64,000 nt of DNA from assembly GCF_003752025.1 (NCBI RefSeq), contig NZ_RJKR01000013.1:62001-126000 (forward strand). The letters are read 5' to 3'. This document shows positions 25,324-34,582 of this stretch, in pieces; position 1 is the first letter of the stretch; every line of letters begins with the position of its first letter. The stretch is from Curtobacterium sp. PhB115 (GTDB lineage: Bacteria; Actinomycetota; Actinomycetes; Actinomycetales; Microbacteriaceae). The notes under the pieces were generated by a model, which had not been told where the DNA came from, ran no database searches, and worked only from the letters and a program-made list of their open reading frames with translations. The position numbers and the translations under genes were made by a program.

Positions 25324-25338
25324 GGGACGTTCGGCTCT
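25324..25338. promoter_or_regulatory. DevR/DosR-like box upstream of a P-type ATPase
   Basis: GGGACGTTCGGCTCT lies 73 bp before the ATG at 25411. It differs at one base from the boxes at 36340 and 62745. Confidence 0.55.
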
Positions 25339-25410
25339 GGGCGCGCGTGCGAGGACGGATGAGCATCAGGTGACGCGTGCTGGCGTCACGGACTGCTCGT
25401 TGGAGGTTCC

Positions 25411-27288
25411 ATGTCACGGTCGTCGAAACCGATGTTGGTTCGCACTCGTCTGGTGAGCGTGATTGCAGTTGGGGTGTTGGCGATCCTTCTATCGTCTTTC
25501 GGGTTCGCGGGCGCGGTGCCGGTGCTGTTGTCTGCCACGGCGGTCGTTGCCGCCGGAGTCGAGGCGGTGTCGATGGTCAGGTCGATGCTCCACAGGCGGT
25601 TCGGCGTTGACCTGCTGGCGGTCACAGCGATCGTCGCCACCCTCGCCGTCGGGGAGTGGTTGGCGGCGTTCGTCATCGTGCTCATGCTCGTCGGCGGTGA
25701 GGCGCTGGAGGCACACGCGCAGCGCCGAGCGACGAGTCAGCTGTCGCGACTGCTCTCCGACACTCCGAAAACCGCCCACCGCATGACGGGTGAGACCGTT
25801 GTGGACGTACCGGTGGGGGACGTCCTCGTCGGGGATGTGCTGGTCGTCCGACCATTTGAGGTGGTGCCCGTTGATGGCGCCTTGGTGGCCGGTGCGGCAA
25901 CGTTCGATGAGTCACGGCTCACCGGGGAGAGCGTCCCGGTGGGGGTGTCAGCTGGGGCGAACGTGCCAAGCGGTGCGGTGAATGGCGCCGCGGCGGTGCT
26001 CATCCGCGCCAGCCGGCCCGCCGCGGCGAGTGAGTACCAGCAGATCGTCGCATTGGTCTCCGGGGCGATGTCATCACGGTCGCCGATGGTCCGACTTGCC
26101 GACCAGTACGCGCCGTGGTTCACCGCGTTCGCGCTCGTCCTCGGCGGTATCGCATGGTGGGTCGCCGGAGATCCGCGACGTTTCGCGGAGGTGCTCGTAC
26201 TTGCGACGCCGTGTCCGATGCTGATCGCGGCACCGGTGGCGTTTCTTGGCGGCATCGGCCGGGCAGCTCGCAGCGACGTCGTGCTGAAGGACGCGTCGGT
26301 GCTCGAACGGCTCGCCGCTGTCCGCACCGTCGTGTTCGACAAGACCGGCACGTTGACGATGGGACGACCAACCCTCGAGCGGGTCGTCACGGTTGCGGGC
26401 GGTCCCACCCGTCAGCGGCTTCTGGAATTGGCAGCGAGTGCGGAGCAGTACTCCTCCCACACGCTGGCAGCCTCGATCGTTGACGCGGCGCGGGCCGAGG
26501 CGATCACGCTGACCAGCGCGAATCACGCCGCTGAATCGGAGTCGGATGGTGTCGCCGCGGAAGTCGACGGCCATGAGGTCGCGGTGGGCACGCTCGCGTT
26601 CGCACGTCGACGAGCCGCGGAAGCCGCACCAGCCGAAGTGGCGGGCGGCAGGGTGGTGTCGTACATCTTGGTGGACGGTGCTCCGGCTGGGGCGCTGGTG
26701 TTACGCGATCCGATCCGACCGGAGGCTCCGGCGACGGTCGTCGAGCTCCGGCAGCTGGGGATCCGCGACGTGGTGATGCTCACCGGCGACGCCCGTGCCA
26801 CGGCTGAGGCTGTCGCAGCGGATGTTGGTGTCGCAGTGCTGCGGGCTGAATGCCGACCAGGGGACAAGGTGACGGCGGTTCGCGAGCTGACCGAGCGTCC
26901 CGTTTTGATGATCGGTGATGGTGTCAACGACGCACCGGTGCTGGCCGTCGCCGACGTTGGCGTGGCGATGGGGGCCAGGGGCGCCTCCGCTGCGAGTGAG
27001 ACTGCGGACGCGGTCGTGCTGGTCGAGTCGGTCGAACGCGTGGCGGTTGCAGTCCGTATCGGGCGTGAGACTGTCCGGATCGCTCGGCAGAGCATCTGGA
27101 TTGGGATGGGCGCGTCGGTCGGTCTGATGCTGGTCGCGTCGACTGGGGTGGTGCCTGCCGTGGTTGGTGCGCTGCTGCAAGAGCTCGTCGACGTCGTCAC
27201 GATCCTCGCCGCCCTGCGCGCCACGACCGGCGGGACCGCGCATGTTCGTGGCGCCGCTCCGGTCAGGCGGTCGGTACCGGCACGATGA
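25411..27288 (+). CDS. heavy-metal-type P1B ATPase with a TPCP motif
   Basis: This 625-residue membrane transporter has an actuator motif TGES (171-174), a membrane metal motif ATPCPMLIA (TPCP at 266-269), the phosphorylated DKTGT (Asp310), GDGVND and a C-terminal membrane pair. There is no N-terminal CxxC metal-binding domain. TPC in place of CPC or SPC is associated with the less-studied P1B-5-like group (nickel/iron export reported for some members), so the metal is uncertain. The usual His-Pro pair of the nucleotide domain reads SSHTLA here, an unusual change. TTGGAGG lies upstream of the ATG. The 3' end overlaps the convergent USP gene by 26 bp. Confidence 0.88.
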   Translation: MSRSSKPMLVRTRLVSVIAVGVLAILLSSFGFAGAVPVLLSATAVVAAGVEAVSMVRSMLHRRFGVDLLAVTAIVATLAVGEWLAAFVIVLMLVGGEALEAHAQRRATSQLSRLLSDTPKTAHRMTGETVVDVPVGDVLVGDVLVVRPFEVVPVDGALVAGAATFDESRLTGESVPVGVSAGANVPSGAVNGAAAVLIRASRPAAASEYQQIVALVSGAMSSRSPMVRLADQYAPWFTAFALVLGGIAWWVAGDPRRFAEVLVLATPCPMLIAAPVAFLGGIGRAARSDVVLKDASVLERLAAVRTVVFDKTGTLTMGRPTLERVVTVAGGPTRQRLLELAASAEQYSSHTLAASIVDAARAEAITLTSANHAAESESDGVAAEVDGHEVAVGTLAFARRRAAEAAPAEVAGGRVVSYILVDGAPAGALVLRDPIRPEAPATVVELRQLGIRDVVMLTGDARATAEAVAADVGVAVLRAECRPGDKVTAVRELTERPVLMIGDGVNDAPVLAVADVGVAMGARGASAASETADAVVLVESVERVAVAVRIGRETVRIARQSIWIGMGASVGLMLVASTGVVPAVVGALLQELVDVVTILAALRATTGGTAHVRGAAPVRRSVPAR

Positions 27289-28093
27289 CCACCGGTGTCT
27301 TCGACCGGTGCATTGTGTCGCGTGCGACGGAACCGAACAGTTCGCCGCCGATCATGGTGCGGTGCCGGCGCCCGACGACGATCAGGGATCCCTCGACTCC
27401 GGCTTTGGTGAGCGCTTCGCCGGGGTCGCCTTCCCACAGTGCAGCTCGGACCTTCACTGCGGGCTCGAGCTGCTCCGCGCTTCGCGTTGCTGCGGCCAGA
27501 ACAAGGCGGGCGGACTGCTCGTCCGCCGCGGACGCGTCCTCGAGCAGCGCGATCGGCCGCGCGGATACCGGAGCCGTCACTCGCCAGGCGTGCACGAGGT
27601 GCACGCTCCGGTGGGAACGGCGCGCTTCCTGCAGGCCGAATGTAAGGGCCCCTTCGGCCGTTTCAGCGTCGATACCGATGACAACCGGTCCGGTTCCGAA
27701 CGTCCAGTCGTCCGGGATGACGACCGTCGGCACGGGTGCTCTCGTCGCGATACGTTCCGGCAGGGAGCCGGTCAGAGCGGACCGGAGTCTGCGGTTGCGG
27801 TGCGCACCGATGACGAGGAGGTCAGCCGTCGATGCGTCATCGACAAGCGTGTCCGCTGCGAAGCCCCGTTCGACGTCGGTGTCGACAACTGTGCCGGGCG
27901 CGGTGGAACGGACGAAAGCGGCGGCGTCGGCGAGGCGTGCACGCACCATCATCACGTCCGTGTCGGTTGATTCCAGCGCGTGCACGATCCGGACCGTGGC
28001 TGGTGCGTCTGCCGCACGGTTTGCTACCCAGCGGAGTGCGGTCCAGCTGGCCTGTGCGTCGTCGAGGCCGACGAGGATTCGCTCTACGGACAT
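27263..28093 (-). CDS. tandem-domain universal stress protein
   Basis: A 276-residue two-domain UspA protein. Domain 1 begins ERILVGLDDAQASWTALRWVANRA and contains LLVIGAHRNRRLRSALTGSLPERIATRAPVPTVVIPDDW. Domain 2 ends LIVVGRRHRTMIGGELFGSVARDTMHRSKTPVVIVP. The GRRHR form of the nucleotide loop is shared with most USPs in this window. MSVERILVG was taken as the start, because the longer in-frame reading adds 33 residues of no family character. A DevR-like box at 28215 lies between it and the divergent SDR gene. Confidence 0.88.
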   Translation of the reverse strand: MSVERILVGLDDAQASWTALRWVANRAADAPATVRIVHALESTDTDVMMVRARLADAAAFVRSTAPGTVVDTDVERGFAADTLVDDASTADLLVIGAHRNRRLRSALTGSLPERIATRAPVPTVVIPDDWTFGTGPVVIGIDAETAEGALTFGLQEARRSHRSVHLVHAWRVTAPVSARPIALLEDASAADEQSARLVLAAATRSAEQLEPAVKVRAALWEGDPGEALTKAGVEGSLIVVGRRHRTMIGGELFGSVARDTMHRSKTPVVIVPVPTA

Positions 28094-28214
28094 GATGAGT
28101 TCTTTCTGCTCCGGTTGGTGGCACGTGCGTGTGCTCGTGCTGACGGTAATGCGGGGGCGTGACCCCCCAGCAGTGCCGAACGTCCCGCCCATGACAACGT
28201 CGGGAACAGAGGCG

Positions 28215-28229
28215 CAGGCCGAAGGGCCC
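28215..28229. promoter_or_regulatory. DevR/DosR-like box between divergent USP and SDR genes
   Basis: The minus-strand reading AGGGCCCTTCGGCCT matches the island motif. It sits 122 bp from the USP start (28093) and 74 bp from the SDR start (28303). Confidence 0.45.
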
Positions 28230-28302
28230 TGGCGTCAGCGACGCATCCGAACTGATGCTGTGCGGGGCCGGATTTGCCGGCATGGGTATGACAGGAGCGA
28301 CG

Positions 28303-29070
28303 ATGAACGATGCGACGACAACGACGCCGGGACGGTTCGCCGGGACGACGGTGGTTGTCACCGGGGCCGGTGCCGGCATCGGTCGGGCGACAACGGAGCG
28401 ACTTGTCGCGGAGGGCTGCCGTGTCGTTGCATCCGACGTGGTCCCGAAGCGGTTGGATGCGCTTGCGGCGGCGCTCGACTCGGACCGTCTGGTTACCGTG
28501 GCGGGAGACCTTGCGGATCGTCCGGTGATTGACCGCATCGTGTCCGCCGCGGACGGCCCCGTTGACGGCCTCGCGAACGTCGCCGGCATCATGGACGGGT
28601 TCCTTCCGACAGCAGAACTCGACGACGACGTCTGGGATCGCATCCTCGCTGTGAATCTCACTGCGGTGATGCGGCTGACCCGCGCGGTCCTGCCGTCAAT
28701 GATCACCGCCGGCAAGGGCAGCATCGTCAACGTGTCGTCGGAAGCAGGACTCCGTGGTTCGGCTGCGGGGACTGCATACACGACGTCGAAACACGCCGTG
28801 AACGGATTCACCGTGAGCACGGCGTTCTTCTACGCTCCGGCGGGTGTTCGCTGTAATGCCGTCGCGCCGGGGGCCGTTGCCACGAGTATCGAAGCACCGT
28901 TCCGTTCTCAATACGCGGGGGACCGGCTCGGCCCGTACCTGCAGACGAATGTCCCGCCGATCGCGACGGCGCAGCAGCTCGCGGCGGCGATCACCTGGCT
29001 CCTCAGCGACGACTCGGCGAACGTGACTGGTGCGATCCTCCCCTCCGATGGCGGTTGGTCAGCTATCTGA
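28303..29070 (+). CDS. short-chain dehydrogenase/reductase
   Basis: A 255-residue classical SDR: nucleotide-binding TGAGAGIG (about 18-25), the ANVAG strand, catalytic Ser in IVNVSSEAG and the YTTSK catalytic Tyr/Lys. It reads RFAGTTVVVTGAGAGIGRATTERLVAEGCRVVASDVVPKR, where the Asp of SDVV after strand 2 suggests NAD(H) preference. ATG at 28303 has GGAG 7 nt upstream. The substrate is unknown. It faces the USP gene across a DevR-like box, so it may join the dormancy response. Confidence 0.88.
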   Translation: MNDATTTTPGRFAGTTVVVTGAGAGIGRATTERLVAEGCRVVASDVVPKRLDALAAALDSDRLVTVAGDLADRPVIDRIVSAADGPVDGLANVAGIMDGFLPTAELDDDVWDRILAVNLTAVMRLTRAVLPSMITAGKGSIVNVSSEAGLRGSAAGTAYTTSKHAVNGFTVSTAFFYAPAGVRCNAVAPGAVATSIEAPFRSQYAGDRLGPYLQTNVPPIATAQQLAAAITWLLSDDSANVTGAILPSDGGWSAI

Positions 29071-29086
29071 GGCCCGTTGGAACATG

Positions 29087-29551
29087 TCAGCCCTTCCAGA
29101 CTGATTCGGCTCCGGCGTGACCGATGATGACAACTTCGACGATGGACACGATGGCTACCGCGATGAGAAGGACCGGCCCAATGACCGCGGTGGTGCGCTG
29201 GATGGCGCTGCTGGTGACGTGCGTGGTTCCGAAGCGGTGCCACGCCCACCACAGCACGAGGAGCGCGAATACTGCAATGGACCACGGCAGCATCCCATCG
29301 GCGAGCTCGGTGTGCCGTTCAAGGAGCGCGGTCTCCCGTTCCCGGTGTTCCAGCCACTCGCCGGAAGATGTCGCCAACGGGACTGAGATCAGAGCGATCA
29401 AGCCGATGATCGGTGCACCGATGGACAGCCATCGACGCGCCGCCGGCCAGACTGCGACGACGATTGCCGTGAGGGCGGCGACGGGCACCGCCACGGAGGT
29501 GAGGTGGACGAAGAGGGGGTGGAGCGGAATCCCGCCGAACTGCCAGTCCAT
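29087..29551 (-). CDS. DUF2231-like membrane protein
   Basis: The 154-residue protein starts MDWQFGGIPLHPLFVHLTSVAVPVAAL. The GxPLHPLxVH motif is typical of DUF2231 proteins, whose paired histidines suggest heme or metal contact in the membrane. Four hydrophobic segments follow (about 12-38, 46-66, 88-106, 120-145). AAAGG lies 6 nt before this ATG, favouring it over one five codons upstream. It converges on the SDR gene with a 16-bp gap. Confidence 0.75.
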   Translation of the reverse strand: MDWQFGGIPLHPLFVHLTSVAVPVAALTAIVVAVWPAARRWLSIGAPIIGLIALISVPLATSSGEWLEHRERETALLERHTELADGMLPWSIAVFALLVLWWAWHRFGTTHVTSSAIQRTTAVIGPVLLIAVAIVSIVEVVIIGHAGAESVWKG

Positions 29552-29707
29552 GTCAGCCTTTCGCATCGTGCGCCGTTGGACGGGGCGCTGTCCGCACAGA
29601 CAACAGGAGCGTCACGGCAGTGCACCGGACGTTGTCCGCGCGGCGGGTAACCGGATCGTTCGAAACCTCACACGAATAGTGCCGACCGGACCTGGTTCGC
29701 TGTTCAC

Positions 29708-30427
29708 ATGACCTCCTCCGAGCCGCACCCGGGCGAAGCGCACACCGGGGACCTTTCCGCACGGTTGAACTGGCTGCGAGCCGGCGTGCTCGGCGCGAAC
29801 GACGGGATCGTTTCGACGGCATCGATTGTCGTCGGAGTGGCGGGCGCGTCGTCGTCGATCCCGGCGATTGCGACGGCCGGGGCGGCGGCGCTGGTCGGGG
29901 GCGCGATCTCCATGGCGTTGGGGGAGTACGTCTCGGTCAGCAGCCAGAAGGACAGTCAGCGTTCCCTCATCGAGAAGGAACGTCAGGAGCTGGCCGATGA
30001 CCCTGCGGCTGAGTTGGAGGAACTCACTCAGCTGTGGGAAGCGCGTGGTCTGCAGCGTGCAACTGCGGAATCGGTCGCCGCTGAACTGACGGACCGGGAT
30101 GCCCTCGCCGCACATTTGACGACGGAACTCGGAATCGATGAGGACGAAGTGGTCAGCCCGTGGCATGCGGCGTTCGCGTCGGCGGCGGCGTTCTCGATCG
30201 GCGCGGTTCTGCCGCTTCTGGCAATCCTGCTGCCACCCGAAAGCGTTCGGGTACCCGTCACGTTCGTCGTGGTTCTTCTGGCGCTTGCGTTGACGGGAGC
30301 CACGGGCGCAAGAATCGGGGGCGGTTCGACGATGCGTGCCACCGTCCGGGTGGTCGTCGGCGGTGCGCTGGCTCTCGCGGCCACGTTCGTCATCGGCTCT
30401 CTCCTCGGCACGAGCGGGGTGGTGTGA
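29708..30427 (+). CDS. VIT1/CCC1-family transporter
   Basis: A 239-residue membrane protein with the CCC1/VIT1 signature near its start: LNWLRAGVLGANDGIVSTASIVVGVAGASSS, then AAALVGGAISMALGEYVSVSSQKDSQRSLIEKERQEL. The glutamates of the cytoplasmic helix (about 85-130) are those that bind iron or manganese in this family. Five membrane helices are predicted, three of them C-terminal. The product likely exports or sequesters Fe2+/Mn2+. Its stop is one base from the response-regulator GTG, so regulator and transporter may be co-transcribed. Confidence 0.9.
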   Translation: MTSSEPHPGEAHTGDLSARLNWLRAGVLGANDGIVSTASIVVGVAGASSSIPAIATAGAAALVGGAISMALGEYVSVSSQKDSQRSLIEKERQELADDPAAELEELTQLWEARGLQRATAESVAAELTDRDALAAHLTTELGIDEDEVVSPWHAAFASAAAFSIGAVLPLLAILLPPESVRVPVTFVVVLLALALTGATGARIGGGSTMRATVRVVVGGALALAATFVIGSLLGTSGVV

Positions 30428-30428
30428 G

Positions 30429-31112
30429 GTGGCGAACATTCTTGTGGTGGAAGACGACCCGCAGATGGGCGCGCTTGTGGAACGTGGTTTGAGCGGAGAA
30501 GGGCATGCGGTCACGGTCGTGTCGGACGGTGTCGCAGCCCTCGTACAAGCACGTCTGCACTCCTTCGACGCCGCCGCAATAGACGTGATGCTGCCGGAGA
30601 TGACCGGATTTGAGGTGTGCCGTCGGCTTCGGGAAATGGGGCAAGATTTCCCCGTGATCCTGGTCACGGCCCGCGACGCGGTCGACGACCGGGTGTTCGG
30701 TTTGGACTCCGGCGCCGACGACTACCTGACCAAACCGTTCGCGATAGCGGAACTGAATGCCCGTATCCGTGCGCATCTGCGACGACGGGCCGCAGGCTCC
30801 GCGACGGTTGTGGAAGCGGGCACGGTGCGACTCGACATCGTCACCGTACGAGCCTCCGTCCGGGGACGTGACTTGCCGTTGAGCGTCAAAGAGTTCTCGT
30901 TGCTGCGGTTCCTCATGCAAGGCTCACCCGAGCCGCGAAGCAGAACGGACGTCCTCCAAGAAGTGTGGGGGAGCGCTGAGCACTTCGACCCGACCATCGT
31001 CGACCAATACGTCAGCTACGTTCGGAAGAAGCTGCAGGCCGCTGACGCCGACGTCGCGATACGCACGGTCCGCGGTGTTGGGTACGCACTTGAGGTCGTG
31101 CCGTCACCATGA
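30429..31112 (+). CDS. OmpR-family response regulator
   Basis: A 227-residue regulator. The receiver domain (about 3-115) has ILVVEDDPQMG, the phospho-acceptor Asp52 in AAIDVMLPEMTG, and the DYLTKPF lysine. The winged-helix DNA-binding domain (about 130-225) has LPLSVKEFSLLRFLM and VDQYVSYVRKKL...IRTVRGVGYAL. GTG at 30429 follows the VIT stop by one base, and the stop overlaps the kinase ATG by 4 bp. Coupling to a VIT transporter suggests metal or redox sensing (inference). Confidence 0.93.
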   Translation: MANILVVEDDPQMGALVERGLSGEGHAVTVVSDGVAALVQARLHSFDAAAIDVMLPEMTGFEVCRRLREMGQDFPVILVTARDAVDDRVFGLDSGADDYLTKPFAIAELNARIRAHLRRRAAGSATVVEAGTVRLDIVTVRASVRGRDLPLSVKEFSLLRFLMQGSPEPRSRTDVLQEVWGSAEHFDPTIVDQYVSYVRKKLQAADADVAIRTVRGVGYALEVVPSP

Positions 31113-32473
31113 TGTTCCTGCGTCGGCTGTCGATCCGGGCACGGATCACCGCCGGAAGTTTGATTGTCGGCGCTGTGGTGCTCTCTGGCGTCGCGGTTGT
31201 GCTGCACGTCCAAATTGAACGCGCCACCCTTGCAACTGACCGCTCCCTCGCGGCCGGGGACGCAGCGCCGTTCGTGTCGGACCTTCGGCACAACCCGAAT
31301 GAGCCGCCGGACCGCCCCGCCGAGGATGTGTTGGTGGGTATCCGGTCCGTAACGGGGGACTGGGTTGTCGATTCGTTGCCACGTGATGTCCGCCAAGCCC
31401 TTCCGACGTCCGTGCCGGCTGACGAGCGGACTCTTCGCCTCAGTACCGATCGCCGCGTCGTGAGCGTTGTCGGGATCCCGGTGACCAATGACGCCGGATC
31501 CTTCGTCGTCTGGGCGGCGCATGACGGGCGGGCTGGGCAGGAAACGCTCCAGCGTGTGGACCGGTCCCTCATTGTGGGGACGGTGCTTGCGTTGCTCGCG
31601 TTCGCGGTGACCGCCTGGCTGTTATCGACGTTGGCACTTCGACCGGTCGCACGCATGCGGAGGACCGCGGAACGTCTCAGCGCCGGAATCGACGACGGGC
31701 ACCTTCCGGTCGGAGCGTCAGACGATGAGCTCGCGGCACTCGCGAGAACGCTGAACGCATTCATCGACCGGCAACGTGAGAACGCTGAGCGTGAGCGGCG
31801 GATGGTCTCCGACGCGAGCCATGAATTGCGCACACCGCTCGCCGCGTTGACGGCACGTCTTGAGCTTGCACATCAGTCCTCCGGCGACGCGGCCGCGTTG
31901 GAGCGGGAACTGGTCGCCGCGGAGAGCGACGCTGCGCGGTTGGTGGCTCTTGCGAACACCCTCCTCGAGCTGAGCCGGCTCGATGAGGCAGGTCCCACGC
32001 CGTCCAGCACCGCCGCCGACCTCGTCACGGAACTGATGGGGTCAATTGACCGTGCACGGGCCGTCAGCGGCGCCGGCGCACGCGACATCGACTTCACCGT
32101 CGCGACGCATACATCGGACCAGCGGTACGCGCTGGAACCGGCCGCGTTCGCCCGCGTCGTGGACAACCTCGTCGCGAATGCGATCGCAGCTGGTGAAGAC
32201 GGTGGGGTGATTCGGGTGATCGTCGAACAGGACTCCGGAAGCGTTCTGGTGTTGCGCGTCATCGACGATGGTTCTGGGGTGCCGGATGCGTTCCTTCCCC
32301 AGGCGTTCGACCGGTTCACCCGCGCTGACCAAGCCCGCCGCGCTGTCCTCGGGGGCAGCGGCCTTGGCCTCGCGCTGGTGCGCGGCATCGCGGAACGCGC
32401 CGGCGGGGCGGCGACGCTGGAGAACGGCGTGCGTGGTGGTGCGATTGCGACGGTCCGTTTCCCGCCCCGGTGA
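31109..32473 (+). CDS. sensor histidine kinase
   Basis: The 454-residue kinase has a first membrane helix at about 13-33, an extracytoplasmic sensor region of ~115 residues, a second helix at ~153-176, then a HAMP domain. The H-box is DASHELRTPLAALTARL (phosphorylated His238). The ATPase domain has NLVANAIAAGEDGG, VIDDGSGVPDAF and GGSGLGLALVRGIAERAGG. It is the partner of the preceding regulator. The sensor region has no recognised ligand fold. Confidence 0.93.
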   Translation: MMFLRRLSIRARITAGSLIVGAVVLSGVAVVLHVQIERATLATDRSLAAGDAAPFVSDLRHNPNEPPDRPAEDVLVGIRSVTGDWVVDSLPRDVRQALPTSVPADERTLRLSTDRRVVSVVGIPVTNDAGSFVVWAAHDGRAGQETLQRVDRSLIVGTVLALLAFAVTAWLLSTLALRPVARMRRTAERLSAGIDDGHLPVGASDDELAALARTLNAFIDRQRENAERERRMVSDASHELRTPLAALTARLELAHQSSGDAAALERELVAAESDAARLVALANTLLELSRLDEAGPTPSSTAADLVTELMGSIDRARAVSGAGARDIDFTVATHTSDQRYALEPAAFARVVDNLVANAIAAGEDGGVIRVIVEQDSGSVLVLRVIDDGSGVPDAFLPQAFDRFTRADQARRAVLGGSGLGLALVRGIAERAGGAATLENGVRGGAIATVRFPPR

Positions 32474-32603
32474 CCCTGGGCGCTTTCCCGTCTCCCGATC
32501 ACTCGAGGTCTCGAACGAACGGCACGCCCCGTTCCGTGCTTCTCCATAGCCCCAATGCTGATGCTGTGAGCCACCCGATCACATGCTGGAGAGGACCGAG
32601 ACG

Positions 32604-34070
32604 ATGATCGACACCGCTCGCCCCACATCGCCCCCCGCCACGACGGCGCCGGAACGTCGGCGCTTCCGGGCCGTACCGGCGCCCGCAGAGTCGCTTGATG
32701 CCGCGGCCCGGCGACGCCACCGGTCCGGTCGTCGCCGGAACGCGATGGCTGACCTGCTTGGGATCCTCGCGTGGACCTCCGCTGCAGTCGCGGTGTCGTT
32801 GTGGCTTGCAACGCCTGGGTCGCACACGGTTTCCGGCAGTGGCGGGTGGCTCACCGATGCGGGCATCGTCGCGGGACTGATCGGCACCGACCTCGTCCTG
32901 ATGATGCTGGTCCTCGCCGCTCGCGTCCCGCTCATCGACCGGACCTTCGGCCAGGACAATGCCATCGCCGTGCACCGTTCGCTTGGGAAGCCGGTGCTGT
33001 ACCTCCTCATCGCGCATGGGCTGCTGTTGACCCTCGGGTACGGCGCATCGGACAAGACGAGCCCGATCGCGGAGACCATCTCGCTCTTCTCAACGCCAGA
33101 CATGCCGCTGGCGTATCTCAGTTTGGGGCTCTTCGTCGCCGTGGTGGTGTCGTCCCTCGTCGCGGTACGCCGGCGGCTGCCGTACGAGGCATGGCACATC
33201 ATTCACCTGCTCAGCTACGCCGCGGTGCTCGTCGCGCTGCCCCACATGCTCAGCGTCGGCAGCGTCCTCGCGCAGGGCACATGGCAGCGCATCTACTGGA
33301 TCGCGCTGTACGTCCTAGCCCTCGGACTGATCGCTGTGTTCCGGTTTGCGATGCCGCTCGTGGTGACGTTCCGGCACCGTATCCGTGTCGTCGGCGTTGA
33401 GACCATCGCGCCGGGGGTCGTATCGATTCACCTCGCCGGTCGGGACCTTGACCGACTCGGTGCTCGCGGCGGTCAATACGGGGTATGGCGCTTCTGGACG
33501 GCGAACACCTGGTGGCACGCGCACCCGGTGTCGTTCTCCGCGGTGCCCGACCGCGACCGGGCACGCATTACCGTCCGCGACCTCGGAGCAGGCTCGGCGC
33601 GGCTCGGACGCATCACGCCGGGCGCCGTTGTCTCCCTTGAAGGCCCGTACGGGCTGTTCACCAGTCGCGCTCGGACGGCACCGTTCCTCGCGCTCGTCGC
33701 ATCCGGCATCGGAATCACCCCCGTCCGAGCGTTGCTCGAGGACACGGATCTGCGCCCAGGCGAAGCGACTGTGTTGTTGCGCGGAACCGACGCCGACCAG
33801 CAGTACCTCTGGGATGAAACCGTCGAGCTTGCGAAGGAGACGGGGAGCCGGCTGTACGCAATGGTTGGCCACCGTGCACGATCGCGGGAGAGCTGGATGA
33901 CCGAGGAAGACCTCCGACGCGGTGTCACCCTCCGTTCCGTCTTCCCCCGGCTCCTCGAATCGGACCTCTACGTGTGCGGTCCTCGCGCCTGGTCCGACCT
34001 CGTCGTCCGCGAAGCCCGACTGGCCGGCGTCCCGGAGCACCAGATTCACCATGAACGGTTCGAATCATGA
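32604..34070 (+). CDS. ferric-reductase-like flavocytochrome oxidoreductase
   Basis: A 488-residue membrane oxidoreductase. Residues ~45-255 form a ferric-reductase-like b-heme domain with histidines in AVHRSLGKPVLYLLIAHGLLL and in WHIIHLLSYAAVLVALPHML. The C-terminal ~220 residues are a ferredoxin-reductase module: HPVSFSAVPD for FAD, LVASGIGITPVRALLED for NAD(P), and LYVCGPRAWSD. The ATG at 32604 has GAGGA upstream; another in-frame ATG is 7 codons earlier. It overlaps the FMN-binding protein gene. It probably moves electrons from NAD(P)H across the membrane to the flavinylated partner. Confidence 0.88.
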   Translation: MIDTARPTSPPATTAPERRRFRAVPAPAESLDAAARRRHRSGRRRNAMADLLGILAWTSAAVAVSLWLATPGSHTVSGSGGWLTDAGIVAGLIGTDLVLMMLVLAARVPLIDRTFGQDNAIAVHRSLGKPVLYLLIAHGLLLTLGYGASDKTSPIAETISLFSTPDMPLAYLSLGLFVAVVVSSLVAVRRRLPYEAWHIIHLLSYAAVLVALPHMLSVGSVLAQGTWQRIYWIALYVLALGLIAVFRFAMPLVVTFRHRIRVVGVETIAPGVVSIHLAGRDLDRLGARGGQYGVWRFWTANTWWHAHPVSFSAVPDRDRARITVRDLGAGSARLGRITPGAVVSLEGPYGLFTSRARTAPFLALVASGIGITPVRALLEDTDLRPGEATVLLRGTDADQQYLWDETVELAKETGSRLYAMVGHRARSRESWMTEEDLRRGVTLRSVFPRLLESDLYVCGPRAWSDLVVREARLAGVPEHQIHHERFES

Positions 34071-34582
34071 AAGTTCGCATCATCGCCGGCGGGATCGCCT
34101 CCTCCATCGCAGTGCTCGCCATCGGCTGGCAACTCGGCGGCCAGCCCGCCGTCACTTCTCCGGTGCAGCCGAGCACATCCTCCGGTGGGACAACTGGTGG
34201 GAGCTCGACATCCGGCACCAATGGCAGCAGTTCCAGCACCAGCGATGCCAGCGGCACGTCGGGCAGCAGCGGCAGCAGCGGGAGTAGCGGGAGCAGTTCC
34301 ACGGCATCCGGCACGTTCGCCGGTGACACCGCGCAGACGCAGTTTGGTCCCGTGCAGGTGCAGATCGTCGTCACGAACGGCAAGATCACCGACGTCACTG
34401 CGCTGCAGCTGACCAACCGTGACGGCCGTTCCGTGTCGATCAGCCAGCAAGCAGCACCGGTTCTGCGTCAAGAGACCCTGCAGGCGCAGTCCGCACAAAT
34501 CCAGTCCGTGAGCGGCGCCACATACACAAGCGAGGGCTACATCACGTCACTGCAATCGGCGATCGATAAGGCCGGGCTATGA
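34067..34582 (+). CDS. exported FMN-binding domain protein
   Basis: A 171-residue protein with a membrane signal/anchor (IIAGGIASSIAVLAIGW), a Ser/Gly/Thr-rich linker (~32-82), and an FMN-binding domain: TQFGPVQVQIVVTNGKITDVTALQL, then SGATYTSEGY. The Thr of SGAT is the residue to which ApbE attaches FMN covalently. The apbE gene is next and overlaps by 4 bp. The product is expected outside the membrane as a one-flavin electron carrier between the ferric-reductase-like protein and an outside acceptor. Confidence 0.9.
   Translation: MKVRIIAGGIASSIAVLAIGWQLGGQPAVTSPVQPSTSSGGTTGGSSTSGTNGSSSSTSDASGTSGSSGSSGSSGSSSTASGTFAGDTAQTQFGPVQVQIVVTNGKITDVTALQLTNRDGRSVSISQQAAPVLRQETLQAQSAQIQSVSGATYTSEGYITSLQSAIDKAGL

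Noticed and set aside
29626..29638. CGGACGTTGTCCG as a further DevR-like box between the DUF2231 and VIT genes
   Set aside because: The half-sites are separated by 3 bp, not 4, and the outer G/C pattern differs. It was kept out of the motif set.
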